Shown here in pieces: positions 46,995 to 59,418 of a stretch of 64,000 nt of DNA. A program made the translations under genes and the position numbers. Origin of the DNA: Gloeopeniophorella convolvens. Lineage: Eukaryota; Basidiomycota; Agaricomycetes; Russulales. The DNA is taken from the NCBI GenBank assembly GCA_022496205.1, contig WTXD01000023.1:124001-188000 (forward strand). The letters run 5' to 3'. A model generated the notes under the pieces. It was not told the DNA's origin. It worked only from the letters and a program-made list of their open reading frames with translations, and did not search any database. The first letter of the stretch is position 1; each line of letters opens with the position of its first letter.

Positions 46995-48540
46995 ATGCCC
47001 ACTTTACATTCCTCTGGACCCGTGCTTGACCTGCTTGTTCTCTCGCTCTCACACATGCCGTCTGGTCTATATGCGATCATCAGAGACGAAGAGGCTCGCT
47101 TTACCCTCCCGGCCCCCGACCACTGCCAGTAATAGATAGCCTCTGGGATCCTCCTAAAGAGCTGCCATGGTTCGAATGCACTGAATCAGAAAAGAAATTC
47201 GGTGCGCCTTTCGGCCCCGTCAGCATATATCAGTCGCTGACAGGTGGAATCCGTCTCAGCGTCTTCGGGAAGGTAATCATTGACCTGAACTCAACGAGAG
47301 TACCAAAAGAATCGTTCGAGAAGTGCGGCAGCATTCGTTTCTATCTCCCTGCCATTCCGTTCTACGAAACGTACGTGACCACTCCTCACTCCAGTCTTCC
47401 ATGACGAGCTTATGTAGGCACTTCCGGTACGGAAGCAAGCTTGGCCGTGGATGTACTGTAATGTGGACCGGCGAAGGCTAGCGCCTAGTGCGCAGGCTAG
47501 GGGCGATGACACACGGGTATGATGTGAAAGGACGGGAAGGTGGAAAGGTCGTGCTCTCCAAGGAGCTGCACAGGATGGGAATTGAGAAGTCCCTGCCGAG
47601 CGCTCTCCTCGTCAGCGGAATTCCATTCCGTGGGCCCGCGTCCGACTCTGCGATAAGCCTGATGAGGATATGCGGTCCGTCATATCCCAGGGTGTCTCCC
47701 TTGGCACGTTACTGAAGATATCTCTGCCATGGAGCCGCAAACTCTCCTCAGATGTGATGCGTGAGGGAGTCCATCGTACGCCCAAAGCTCGCGGGCCTGG
47801 CAATCAAATTGAAGCATTTCATCCCAAGTAGAAGAGGCAACTCCCCTCGCCCGCACCAGAGAACTTGCTGGACCCAGAACAATTGCGTTATCCTGAGCGC
47901 ACCCTCACATAAAGCCCTTGGGTCCAGTGTGCGTGACGTTGATATGTGTTTCGCGCTTCGATCGGCCTGCTATACACCATATCTTCCAGCAGTGTCGGAT
48001 GCTGTTTATGTCTGCTCGGCGTGTGGCTTCATGTACAGTTCCTCAACTGTAACTCCCTGTAGACTGCAACTGCAATCATGAACCTTCTGCCTACATCACC
48101 GCAGAACCCGGAGGTTCAAAGGAAGACGCAGGCCGAGATTTATGCAGCGACGGGGCGTGAGTGGCTCCCCATTTTTGAAGATCACACCTTATTACCGTTG
48201 AAAACGGCGAAGCCGTCTGCAGGCGTAGTTTCCGCGTGAAGTTGCCGCATGAAGTTGGGCTCTTTGCCCTTGCTTTGTCCCGTTACATTCCGCTGATGTG
48301 CCAGTGTCACGGTACGCTACAACCTCGTGATCTCAGTGCCACGTGCTGATCCTTCGCGCTATCGCGTGCCTCCCATTCCACCATATACGGATGCGGTCTA
48401 CAAACAGGTGCTACGATAGAAAAGCGTCATTCCTTTTGGTGTCATGTCTCTCAGTCACGACGCATGGTCATCGACATACTAAGGTATACCTCATGCAACG
48501 TTCCAGGACCATGCCTCTCGAGACAATGTCAAGCCTGCCC
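46995..48540 (+). pseudogene. Degenerate, truncated cytochrome P450
   Basis: Pieces of a CYP64-clan P450 in the right order but broken. The N-terminal anchor begins at 46995, then a frame change occurs before LYPPGPRPLPVIDSLWD (about 47085-47100). VFGKVIIDLNSTRV and IPFYET follow. The C-helix reads GEG*RLVRRL with TAG (47479-47481) where Trp is expected. It is then fused directly to MTHGYDVKGREGGKVV, skipping the usual roughly 60 codons and an intron. Further on are NPEVQRKTQAEIYAATGREW and a ruined ExxR (QVLR*), where Glu is Gln and the following Trp is TAG (48417-48419). A trace of the PHATFQD segment is the last recognisable piece (about 48490). The heme-binding half is absent. It runs tail to tail into P450-9. 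Clearly non-functional. Confidence 0.88.
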
Positions 48541-48595
48541 GTTCGTACTACGTAACCCCAATGGATAGCCCATGTGATACATCCAGGAGACTCCT

Positions 48596-50660
48596 CTACT
48601 CGTTCGCTGTCGCGCGCACAAGTGCCGCCGCCGTCTCGGATCGAGGGGTTATCTTGCACCTGAACGACTCCGGGTATCTGCCCATGCCACCATTAGAATC
48701 AAGACAAGGCCTACGGGAAGACAGCACGCACGAAACGATCCCCGATGCATAGATCTCGCGCGGGGGATCATCCGCATAGGGCTCAATGTTGAAGGAGGAA
48801 AGCACCGCCGAGATCGCCGCCCACACGCTCGCGCGGGCCATGAAGCGCCCGGGGCACTCGCGCCGCCCGAAGCCGAACGCAGGCTCCGGGAACGGAGGTG
48901 CGTCAGGGGCAAGCCAGCGTTCGGGACGAAAGCGCGATGGCTCGGGGAATGCCACAGGATCGTGCATCATCGCCCTGCGCGACGCATTAGCACTGATCGG
49001 CTGAAGGTACTGGCGAGGCGTACCATGCGTTTCCAATGACGATGGAACCTGCAGGGATGAGATAGCCCTCGTAGATGTCATCTTGCGTGAGGCGGTGCGG
49101 TATTGCTGTGGACCGAGCAGAATAAGCGAGCGATGAGGAAGACGGCAAGATGCGGGGACGCACCGAGCGGAACAACAGGGTGCCAGCGCAGCACCTCCTT
49201 CAGCACCGCGCCAACATAGGGCAACGCAGGTTCGTCAGAGAAGTCTGGAAGCCGTGTGCTACCGACGACGGCATCAATTTCTGCCTGCGCTTTGCGCTGC
49301 GCCTCGGGGTTAAGTGCCATCGCAAGGAAGAACGTCTGTAGCGCGGAGACAGTCTGTAGAACACGATGAGATGAATGGTATCGCGCTCTTACGCAAGCAT
49401 ATACATACTGTGTCCGCTCCACCAAGATATATATTCCCCGGGAGGAATTTTGCAAGCATGACTTCCTCTGCAGTCGAATCTTCGCTCAGGTGCGTTGTCA
49501 TTGAAGCGGCAACTGAGGGAGCAGCGGTCCCATCGGCCTGACGAGGACGAGCGTCAACATCACTGCGAAAGGATTGACCCGAGACACGCACCAGGCCCGC
49601 CTGCACGGCCGCGTAGGGATCCTCCAACATGCCCGTAACGTGCGGAAGCCATCTGCGTGCCTCGCGCTTGAATGCTGCTCCCGGGAACCAGTCGGGCATG
49701 TTGATCACTGCGCACGTTGATATCGCGGCTGCGTGAAAGTAGATATAGGACTCACACCACGGAATCACGTCAAATAGCCCTCCACCCATACTGGACGCCA
49801 GTGCGACTGCGTGCAAAGATTTCTCCGCAGTCGCGACGTATGGATCGCTGTGCGGTTGCACGTCGATGCCATATGCGATTGCGAGTATGACCTGCCCCGC
49901 CATACTGCAAAGACTCGGTGTCAGCACACAATAACATTGAAGCAGCGCACTGCAGAGTAGAGACGTACTGCCTCAGGTGCTGTGCGAAATCATCAGGCGT
50001 GGTAAGCAAATTGCGTAACAACCGACGCGTCGCGTGCAGTTCAAGTGAATGGTACGCGCGGGATGCGGTGGGATGGAAGTGACCGTGGAACGCACGGCGC
50101 AGGGCGCGCCACTTAGCCCCGTACGGATTGAATCCAAGGACCCAATCCAACTTGAGGCTGAACCATGGAGCGCGCGCTCAGTGGCGATGACGTGAGATAG
50201 GGCAGACGGGACTCACATGCGGTTAAGTGCGACGAGCGGCGGCCTGAAGGACTCGTACATCAGAAGGTGCGACATTCGGACCCCGCGGATCGCACCTGTC
50301 GGAATAAACAGAAGAGCGCTTGTCGAAGAGCTCGTTCGCGGCTTTCTCTGAGTTGACGACGACGATGTGCGTGCCAGCTGCGTCGACATGTACGATATCC
50401 GAGCCTGGTGACGCGGGATTCTGGACGGTGCGCTAGCAGCAACGCAGATGATTGGACGTACCATACTCGTCTGACCACTTCTTATATGTGATCCATTCGT
50501 CCCGGGAAGGCAGATCCAACAGGTTCCCAATTATGGGCCAGCGCTTGGGCCCCGGTGGATATGGTAGGTTCCTGCGCGTCCTGCGCGTCACATACAGGAG
50601 GACAGTGACGAAGAACGCTGCAGTGGGGATGAGGATATCAGACCGAGTGAGCATTGGCAT
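48596..50660 (-). CDS. Divergent cytochrome P450 monooxygenase, P450-9
   Basis: A P450 clearly different from the rest of the array. The ATG at 50660 opens an anchor, then [18 protein letters not shown] and [13 protein letters not shown]. Next come [19 protein letters not shown], an intron inside the Arg/Pro junction of [13 protein letters not shown], and the C-helix [14 protein letters not shown]. The I-helix GGADT lies in a normal exon, not on a 14-nt microexon. ExxR is in LKEVLRW, PERW replaces PERF, and the heme signature is [15 protein letters not shown] with the Cys codon at 48854-48856 (minus strand). The stop is at 48596. No lesion was seen. Fewer introns and the different C-helix point to another family within the same clan. 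Substrate unknown. Confidence 0.87.
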
Positions 50661-50705
50661 GACGTGGCCCCGGACTCTGAATTGGAGGATGCCTTCGTTC
50701 GGACT

Positions 50706-50712
50706 CTTATAT
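50706..50712 (-). promoter_or_regulatory. TATA-like box of P450-9
   Basis: ATATAAG on the minus strand, about 46 bp before the ATG at 50660. Confidence 0.45.
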
Positions 50713-51538
50713 GAGGGGCGGACGGTTGAACGTTGACAGCTCCCACCGCTCTGCAGGCACCTTTTGAACAAAACGGATGGCAGCGAATAGAGGACAGGCG
50801 CTTACATTACTGGACTAGATGATTCCTAACACGACGTAAGAAGCGTCTCGGTAGAACTTCCAATCAGGCTGGAAGCACAGACGGGCCTGCGGGCATTTTA
50901 GAGCCACGGCTTGGCTGCGCCTTAAGTAGGGAAGGTGGCTCCAGCTCCGCAACATAGACTGAGCCACCCGTGAGGGCGGTAGTTTGGGACACGGTCGAAG
51001 GAAGTGCCACCAGCATCCGTCGGTCGCAGCGGGTGATTGCAGTGGGAAATGCCAATGCCGGTGGTCGCGTTGCCAGTGGTTAGTGACGTAGAACTCGTTG
51101 CCATGTTGATGTCCGAGCCCCTTCGCGCCCTATTTAGATCTTGGTTATGTAAGTCTGTCAGGTGCGATGACTGCGAAGGAGGCCCGAGTCAGGCGCCAGC
51201 TGAAGATAAAGAGACCTGATATTCCAACGACACACGGTGGCTCTGAGCTTCCCAAAAGAACACTGACCATCCGCAATCGAGTTTTGGCAAGTGACCGATG
51301 ACGCGTACGCGCTCGGGCTCAGAGCGCTCAGCGCTCAGTAATCGAGGAGCGATTCTCACGAAACGTCTGCACTGCAGCTGCATAGATACTTATGTCGCAT
51401 GGTCCTTGTGTGCGGCGTGAGAGCACCACGGACTTGCACGCGGATTGAACCTGCTGATCTAGTACACTGATCTAGTACACACTAAGGTGTACATCACTGA
51501 GTCCTGAGCGGCGAGGGAAAGCGTCATCTAGCTTCATC
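50713..51538. other. Spacer upstream of P450-9
   Basis: No recognised gene. It contains a 13-bp unit CTGATCTAGTACA twice in tandem at 51454-51479. Confidence 0.5.
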
Positions 51539-52958
51539 TCAGGCCAATACACCTTTCAGTACATCGATGATCCGGTCTACCTCTTCAATCGAGTTGTAGT
51601 GCACCAGAGAAATCCGAACCACACCATCGTCGATATCCACTTTCGGATCGAGTTCGTCAACAAGGGAGTAAGCGTAGAAATGACCGTATCGTATTCCGAT
51701 CTGTCAATTGCCGTCAGTAGATGGGTGGTGTGAGAATAGATGGTGCATACCGTGCCAGTCTCATCGAAGACGCGTACTACATCGCGGCTACGAGTGCCTT
51801 TGACGATAAAGCTGATGGTCGGCGCACGCGAGGGTCCTGCATGTGCATCACCAGCAACAAGCACGCGCGGCGCATGCCCACGCAAGAAGCCGAGCAGACG
51901 CTCCGAGAGCGTCTGCTCGTGCTCTGCGGCGGCCGCGAATGTAGCGTCGAGAGTGCCGGTAGGAGTGAGGCTTTTCAAGTATACGTTCACGCCCGCAGCG
52001 CCGTGGACGAGTTCATAACCTGGTCCGCCTGGTTGTAGTTTGTAGCCAATTGTGTCGACACGTAAGAAGTGATGCGTCAGCGGCGCGACGGACGTGCGGA
52101 GTGCGACGTCGCGGGCGTAGAGCGCAGACACGTGGGGTCCAAAAACCTGCACAATGGTAAGTACTGTGAGCTAGGCGAAATCCAGGAACATATTTGATCG
52201 CGACCTTGTAGAATGAGAAGACGGCGTAATCCACGTCCCAATCCTGCACGTCCACCTGACGATGTGGCGCATACGCGACGCAATCAACGCTGAACTCGAT
52301 CTTCCTGACGCCCAGCTGCGCTGCGCGGAGTCGTGCGGCAGCGATGACTGCTTTGACAGGCACAATCGAGCCAAGTATGTTGGAGCATGCCGTGAAGGCG
52401 ACAATGCGCGTCTTGGCACTGATCAAGGGGAGTAAATCCTCGATATCCAATGCAAGTGAATAAGGGTTGTAGGGGTCGGTGGCCCGCGGGCGCCAGTGTT
52501 TGATAGACAATCCTCGACGTGCAGCAAGCTTTTTCCACGGACCGACGTTCGCTACACACGGCGCGTCAGCATCTCACGCAGGTGATGATGGTGAGTCGAA
52601 AAAACACACCCTCATGTTCGCTCGTCACCACGATCTCCTCATCAGCTAAGATATCTCCTTCCAGAGCGCGCGCAAGATTCTCCACGTTCAAGGTTGAGCT
52701 CGCGCCAAACACGATCTCATCAGGCGACGCCGCATTGAAGAGCTCTGCAGCTGCTACAGCCCCAGCAGCAACGCGCCGCGTACTCTCAGCAGAGGTAGCA
52801 TAATCAGCGCCGAGTTGTGCATTTGTGTTTAAGAGGTAGTCGTAGATGCGGTCAGCGACGAGCTGAGCGCACTGGGAGCCACCTGCACTGTCGGCGAAGA
52901 CGAATCCAGTTTTCAGGGCAGGGAATTGCGCGCGCGCGACGTCTGGAAAGGAGGACAT
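51539..52958 (-). CDS. Cysteine-desulfurase-like PLP enzyme (aminotransferase class V)
   Basis: Class V aminotransferase/cysteine desulfurase-like protein. The ATG at 52958 (MSSFPDVARAQFPALK) fits the usual family start; 53012 is an alternative giving a short extension. Core motifs: FVFADSAGGSQ, YATSAESTRR, IVFGASSTLNVENLARAL, EIVVTSEHE, KTRIVAFTACSNILGSI, FSVDCVAYAPHRQVDVQDWD, and YAVFSFYK, whose Lys should bind PLP. After an intron come VFGPHVSALYARD and APTISFIVKG. After another intron the C-terminus reads IRYGHFYAYS and DDGVVRISLVHYNS, ending LKGVLA at the stop 51539-51541. All pieces keep frame. It is unrelated in close detail to the MoCo-sulfurase-like enzyme at 31.5-33.6 kb. Substrate unproven. 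Confidence 0.87.
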
Positions 52959-54594
52959 GGCTATTGAGCGGGATGATATCGATGGCTGTGATCGAAGGGG
53001 AAAGCTAGCCAAGGGGCGGACGACGGAAGGCCATGGGAACGATATCTGCTCGAGACGGACCGGAAGCCCGTCTCATGCCAGCGAGTTGAGTTCCTTCCCG
53101 CGCGATTGATAGAGGATATACTTTGTGAAAAAGCACAAGAGATATTAAGCTCCTATACAAGAGTTGCCATGCTAATCATCCAGTGCGTTCAACGCCACGG
53201 ATGTCGGTTCGGAAGAGCTTCGTGAGGTGGTGGTGGTGAGCAAGTGGTGAAAGTAAGATGCCCTCGGGCCGTGCGGAGTTCACTCGGCCGCGGACCGGCC
53301 GTGCCGGTAGCTCACTGCCAGAACTTCGCGGTAGACAATCTCGGTTGCCATCAGTTCCGCACGCTCAAATTCACAACGAAGGAGACGGGTATTCTTGCTC
53401 GGCGTATGTTCACATGCGAATGATTGAAATAACACGCAAGCAACTGGGGTCAGAGTGACAGCACGCGAGAGTCAGGATTGGAGCAGCGCGTTGATTCGGG
53501 AGGTCCCGACCAAGTCCCGACCCTCCGCTTCGAATCCATGCGACCCCAGGGGACCGACAGGGACCAGCGCAGCGCCCCGCACAATTCGAGAGACGTTGAG
53601 TGTGCACTAATAATAATGATGCTGCGCAGCCCGGGGTATGATCACCAGTGCTTGTTGCCAATATTAAACGAAGGAACGTTATAGGAACGTATCTCGGTGG
53701 CCGTGCACGGTGGGCCTGCGATGATCAGAACGTTTGATTACCTTGCCTCGATAAGAATAGCACATGCACTAGATCACGGTTCTCGGCGGGGTATTTTCTG
53801 TGAGGCCGGCAATCATCATTGTGCGCTGGGGTACACGCTGAAGCTAGCCTCTCCGATGACTCGAGGATCGGGAAGGATCGTAGATCGTGCGCACAGAGGA
53901 GACAGGGGGAGACAAATGAGACTAATTACTCTCGGCAACTGCCTAATTGTGTACTCGTACTCGAGTACATAATGATCGGAAAGCAAGCGGAAAGTCGAGA
54001 CGTCCGGCGAGACACGCAGCCGCGGCGCAGCGCTGGCTTCTCGTTTAGCAACTACCATTTCCCCTGCCTCCAGGCACGATTTTCTTGCAATCTCCGGCTT
54101 GTCCCTTCATCTCCAAACCGCGATACCAGTCTAGATAATTCTCGTCAACGTCAGACTCTTACAATCGTGTCGAGATACTCCTTGGATACTCCCCAACGTG
54201 GATGTCGCGTCCACAATTACATCCTCCGATTGCCACACCTGCGACTCACGGGACAGCTCTGGGCGCTCGACTATTAAGAACATTCGCCGGGCCAAGAGAG
54301 GATGCAAGTCCAGTTTGGGCGCAGGAGGAACAACGTGATGCCAGATAGCAACCCCTAACCTCCGCTTCCATGCAAGAACCCTCTGACCTCGCGTTGAGCG
54401 ACCGTGACTGGCAGCTAGGCCACTGCTCCCGTAAGTTTACCAGACACCGGAAGTCCAGTGAACGCTGATAAAACGTGTGAGTCGCAGGGTCCATTAGCGC
54501 CCTATATAATATAACCATAGCGCGATTCGCCATGCGTTGTTCTCCCTGATCGTTCACTTTGCCCGCCGCGGAGGCCCCCATAGCCTCCCTTCAA
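52959..54594. other. Spacer between PLP enzyme and DUF6535 copy 2
   Basis: About 1.6 kb between divergent genes. A 152-aa plus frame (53819-54277) has no recognisable features. It presumably holds two promoters; no clear element was assigned. Confidence 0.45.
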
Positions 54595-56836
54595 ATGTCC
54601 TCTCCAACCAGCGCCATGAGTAGCGAACCAAAGCAAGTCGATCTTGAACGAGGCGAGGTGTCAGATCTGCTGTACTGTCTGTATCGCTCTTCCTATGTCA
54701 TATGATTAGTAGCTCACGATCGGCGTGCAACGACAGCACCTGTTCGTTCAGATACGGGAGATTCGAAGGGGATTATGAGTCCTGAGTCCGCTACCTCTCC
54801 GTTACCTTCTGAGTATGAAAAGTATCCCCGTGGTGCGTAGCACAGTACCTGAGCTTGTTCGACGCTGATGTTGTCTTAGAGGATTGGGGTCATAGGCGGA
54901 ATGCGACAAGTGATTCGTTTAGGAGCGTCCCAGAACGTCGCGATTCTATGGGCATGGCTGGTCAAGTACCGTACGGCGATCCGGCGGCCCGAATCTGGGG
55001 AGTCTATCTCGCCCGGGCGGAGAGAGTTGACAAGGAGCAATCTGAGAGATGGACGAGCAATACCGATGGGATACTAATCTTTGTGAGTGGACCAAAGTTA
55101 TGTCAAACCCGGCGCTAACTCAACCTGGGCAGACCGGTCTTTTCTCCGCGATCGTGGGTGCCTTCGTTCTCGTCAGCTACCAACAACTGTTCCCGGATTC
55201 CACCGCGACAACCAACACACTCCTTTCCCAAGTCTCCCAGCAACTGGCAGCGCTTTCTACTGGCGCTCCCGCGCCGGCGGCCCTCAACGCGTCTGAAATC
55301 GAGTCCGGGTTCCGACCTACCAATGCCGCCATACGCGTCAATATCCTGTGGTTCTTCAGCCTGTCTCTCAGTCTATACAATGCACTTATGGCCACGTTGA
55401 TGCAACAATGGACCCGCAAATACCTGCAGTCCGTTATCAACAGGCCATATGCACCGGCCAAGCGTGCGCGTATCCGCGCGTTCTTCGCCGAAGGCATAGA
55501 GAGGTTCCAATTCATCACGGCTGTCGAGGCGCTCCCCGTCTTCCTGCACATCGCAGTCCTCCTTTTCTTCGTCGGACTCATCGACTTCCTCTTCAACGTC
55601 CATCATACCGTCGCATGGGTAGAGCTTGCGGCGTTCGCAGAGGGCCTCGCTGGGTACTTCGGCATTGCCTTCATGCCGCTTATCTGGGCAGATACCCCCT
55701 ATCACACTCAACTCACCTCGCTCTTCTGGGCCATCCCTGAGTGCATCCCTTTGATCTCCATGTGGCTGCGTCGCGGTCAAGAGGGTATGAGAGACGCTAT
55801 CAAGCTGCGTCGCAAGAAAATCAAGAATGGCATGCGCCTCGCCTTTGAGGAAAAGGCCCTGAAGCTCAATTGGGAGATTGACTCGCGCGCGCTCAAGTCG
55901 ACTCTAGAGTCCTTGGACGAAGATGAAGAATTGGAGGAGTTCCTTGACGGCCTTCCGGGCCTTCTCCGTCAAGCAAGGAGCCAGAACCCTTCCGAGCGGA
56001 AGAAGAAGGACATGGAGGAGCTGAAGAAGAGCCTGCAACAATCAATCAACCCCGTGACGGAGAGGTTACTAACGACGTGCTCGTCCGGTTTCCTCCCCGA
56101 ACCGTACCAGAAGCGGCGCCTCGCTGCGTGCCTCGGCACTATCTGGTGCTTCTCAAGCACCATAGAACGCCATTTCCTGGCGGTATGGAAGCAGTGGGGC
56201 CAGGAGACAGGTGACCCATGGGGTCTCCTCTCAACGGAGACGTGGCTCATGGCGCAAAGTATGACCGACGACAACGACCTGCTCACCAGGTTCCGTGCTC
56301 AATGCGTGCAGGCGCTCATGGCCATCATGTGGAAGAGAGGCAGGTGGAGCTGCCCTCCTGCAGAAGCGTCCTTCCTTCTCCAGCGGCAGCTCGGCATCTC
56401 TCCACAAGCTCTGGATAGCTACCTTACCAAGGATGGCTATCTCGAGCTGGCGGTAGCCGCGAACCTACTTGCGAAGTCGGTTCCCCTACTGCGCGAACAC
56501 GATGGTAGCCCCGGCTCGTTATCTCCACAGAGGCTCCCCAAGTACGACCTGCGCGCGATCTTGAACACGATATGCAAGGACTCGGACACCTCGGACATCC
56601 CGGACGACCTGAAGGAGCGCTTCGTGAACAGTGCAGAAGCGCTCGCTGTTTTCGACATCGAGGAGACGCCCCAGAGCGTACGCCGCCGCCGGAATGCCAT
56701 CGACCTTCACGAGCCTTGGACCAAGGTGCTTGCAACGGGAGCGGAGTTAGATCGGTATAGGGCGGCACATGCGGCTCATGCGCGTGGACACGTGCGCTCG
56801 CTTCAAGTGGAACTATCGCAAGGAAGCGAGACTTAA
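54595..56836 (+). CDS. DUF6535 domain membrane protein, copy 2
   Basis: Second DUF6535 family member. The family block EDWGHRRNATSD...IWGVYLARAERVDKEQ ends in NTDGILIF. After an intron (donor GTGAGT, acceptor before the ACC codon at about 55132) comes TGLFSAIVGAFVLVSYQQLF, the same splice position as in copy 1. Membrane segments follow (NILWFFSLSLSLYNALMATL, FLHIAVLLFFVGLIDFLFN, and GLAGYFGIAFMPLIW), with MQQWTRKYL between them. The rest is soluble and charged, without the Pro/Ser tail of copy 1. The stop is at 56834-56836. The first exons (from the ATG at 54595, MSSPTSAMSSEPKQVDLERG) are uncertain; an internal ATG at 54775 (MSPESATSPLPSEYE) is an alternative. Function unknown. Confidence 0.82.
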
Positions 56837-57117
56837 AACTGACTTGGTCTATTGCGCTGATGCACGGCAATGAAGATAACTCACCAATTGTTGGTGGTGA
56901 CTGATCCATGTTTACCACGACATACATACTACGTACTTCACGAACTCGAATACACGATCACGAATGTTACATATCGAACCCGGAGCTCGGGTTGTGTTTT
57001 CTTCAACCCGCTGATCGCGAGAGCTAGACGTACATCGGTCACCAGAAGAAACTAGGGTTCGAGCGCCTAAATGAAAATCCATCTTCAGTACGGCGGCATG
57101 CGCGGGTGCAGACAGTC

Positions 57118-59334
57118 TCAGTCTTCTGTAGCGTGTATCAGGTCTATCGCTTGCTGCGTCCTAGGCGTGATGGCACATCTGAAAGGCAGTGGATGACTAC
57201 GAAGGTTGAGTAACAATATTGTTCCTGCGACTGAACAAAGCTCACCTCAAGGCCCTTCCTTCGAAAGTGCCATCAACCGGAATCTCATCTCCGTTCTCCT
57301 CCTTGGCTTTGCTGATGTCGAAAACCGAGAGCACAGAGGCGACTACAATGAAGAGTGTTGCATCCACGAAGTACCGCCCCGGGCAGATTCTGCAACCCCA
57401 CTGGGTGAGTCCATGCTGCATCGATCGAATCGAGCCAAGGCACACACCTCTTCCCGAATCCAAACGCAGGAGTGACGGGTAGGTCCTCGCGAACGCTTCC
57501 GTCCGCAGCAAGGAAACGCTCGGGTTTGAAGGCGTCTGGATCTGGGAAAACCTCGGGATCGTGCAATATTGCCCTATGGGCCGAAAGTCGCGGCATGATT
57601 AGCGCCAACGTGTCGAAGGAATGAAGCAGTCTTACCAGGCGTTAGCGATCACGATAGAGCCTGGTGTTCAACTGAAGTCAGGTCCGCACAATAACAGGCA
57701 GTGAGTGGATCAGCACCTTTCGGGATGATCCAACCCCTGTAGACGTCATCCTCAATTGGCGTGTGAGGGATGCCTGGATCAAAAGAAATGGACTGAAGTA
57801 AAGAAAACAAGCAAGTGGGATAGGGAGGGTAGGGTATATACCCAAGGGCACGACGGGCTTCCACCTCAGCAGTTCTTTGCAAATCGCGTCGACGAACGGT
57901 AAGCGGGAGCGATCGTCATAATCGGGCAGCCTTTCTCCCCCAGTAACAGCATCCAGTTCCTCTTGCGCCCGCCTCTGAAGGTCCGGGTACATTGCAACAA
58001 CACAGAAGAGTGCAGAAAGCGCCGAAACAGTCTATGCCACGCTCAGCCGGGGACACACCCAAGTTGGACATAGCAACTCACAGTATCCGCTCCCGCTAAG
58101 TTTCGGGGGAATAAGTGAGCGTGTTTTACTGGAAATTGAGCGACCAACCTAGGTACAGAGATCCGAGAGTCTCAGCTCTTGCAGTCTGCGTCTCTTCTCG
58201 TTTGGGGCCATGCAGCTTCTCTAGCTCCTGTAAGCTCTCGAGAGCCAAAGAAGGTCGGGCGGTTCCCGCTTCCTGTGGTGATGTGAAGCAAGTCAGGCGT
58301 CGCCGAGCAGGTGACATAAAAGGTCATACCATCTCTTTTTTTACGAACGCGTAAGGGGTATGGATCAGGTCTTGTCCTATCTCGAACCCCTCTCGAGCGA
58401 GCGGCTTATAGCTTAGCCAGGGGAGCCAGGCTGGTATATGTCTCACTGGTGGTTGACAATCGTCACCTATGGGTCGAATTTCAACTCCGAAGGGGAACAT
58501 ACGTATGGGAATATGATTAACAAGGACTGAGCCGGGGACTGTGGTAGTCGAGCCAATGAAGGCTGCCTTCATCGCGATCTCGATAAGCTTGTCGTCGCGT
58601 CCTTTGACGTTGTAGCCGTATCACAACGCCATTATGAGTCCATTCTGAAAGCTTGATGGCGCCCATGGATTAGCGTCTCAGACGTGAGCTTCTTGTGCGA
58701 AGAAGCGCACTGTTCAATGTGATCCCGAAAATCTTGCGGGTTCGCGAGCAGCTGTCTGAGGAACAGGTGCGTCTTCTCCTTCTGCATTGGCCTGTACTTG
58801 AGGGCAGCAGCAGGGCGCAACCCGCCATCGAGAAATCTCCGCCCAGCACGCCAGGAGTCGCTATACCGTGCCAATCCCAGGAACCACTCCCACTTCATCC
58901 TTTGGTCTATTTGTCAGATACGAATGCGGAACAAAGATTTCAACATACATCTCGAAGAAAGGAATACGAGGTCGGTCCAAATATATGTCACCGCGCTTCT
59001 CGAGCAAGTCCTTGGCAGCCTTGTGGGAGTTCAGGATCACGATGACGTCGCCAGGGACTTGGACAGAGATGACATCGCCTGTGGTTCAATCATCATTCCA
59101 CAAGAAGTTTCGACACTTAGAGGCGTTCAGGACGTGCCGTATTCTTGTGCCCATTTCGAATATTGTAGCCACGAAAACTCTTTGGGGACATCAAAAAGTT
59201 ACCTATGAGTGGTAGACCCTTGGGACCGGGAGGGTACGCAGTCCTCTTGACTTCCGGTGGTTGACTAACGCCTTCAGGAGGAGAGCCAGCGCTGCGAGCA
59301 AGATGTAATCGAGAAACGTAAGGTATGAGGCCAT
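57118..59334 (-). pseudogene. Cytochrome P450 with frameshifts and a nonsense codon
   Basis: A P450 of the heme-intron subfamily with nearly complete exon content but three lesions. In exon 1 (ATG 59334) the frame slips by one base before YPPGPKGLPLIGN (about 59252) and again in the T-run between GNF and DVPKEFSWLQYSKWAQEYG (about 59205). In exon 4 the codon between MAL and YGYNVKGRDD is TGA (58621-58623), where the sister gene has Thr. Elsewhere it is well kept: GDVISVQVPGD, C-helix WRAGRRFLDG, I-helix AGADT on a 14-nt microexon (58082-58095), ExxR in CKELLRW, FGFGKR|ICPGRYFVD with an intron inside the heme motif (Cys 57383-57385), and a C-terminus ending at 57118-57120. It is therefore young. 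Closest relative in the window: P450-10. Confidence 0.85.
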
Positions 59335-59410
59335 TGTGTATAAGGCGATGAAAGGGATCGGGGAACTGTACCACCTCAGAGTACCATCGAGCCTCACTAA
59401 CACCGGTGGG

Positions 59411-59418
59411 CTTTATGT
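59411..59418 (-). promoter_or_regulatory. TATA-like box of the P450 pseudogene
   Basis: ACATAAAG on the minus strand, about 77 bp before the ATG at 59334. The same core (TACATAAAGCC) precedes P450-10. Confidence 0.45.

Noticed and set aside
51454..51479. 13-bp unit CTGATCTAGTACA in two tandem copies
   Set aside because: Only two copies in noncoding DNA; not enough to call a satellite or regulatory array.
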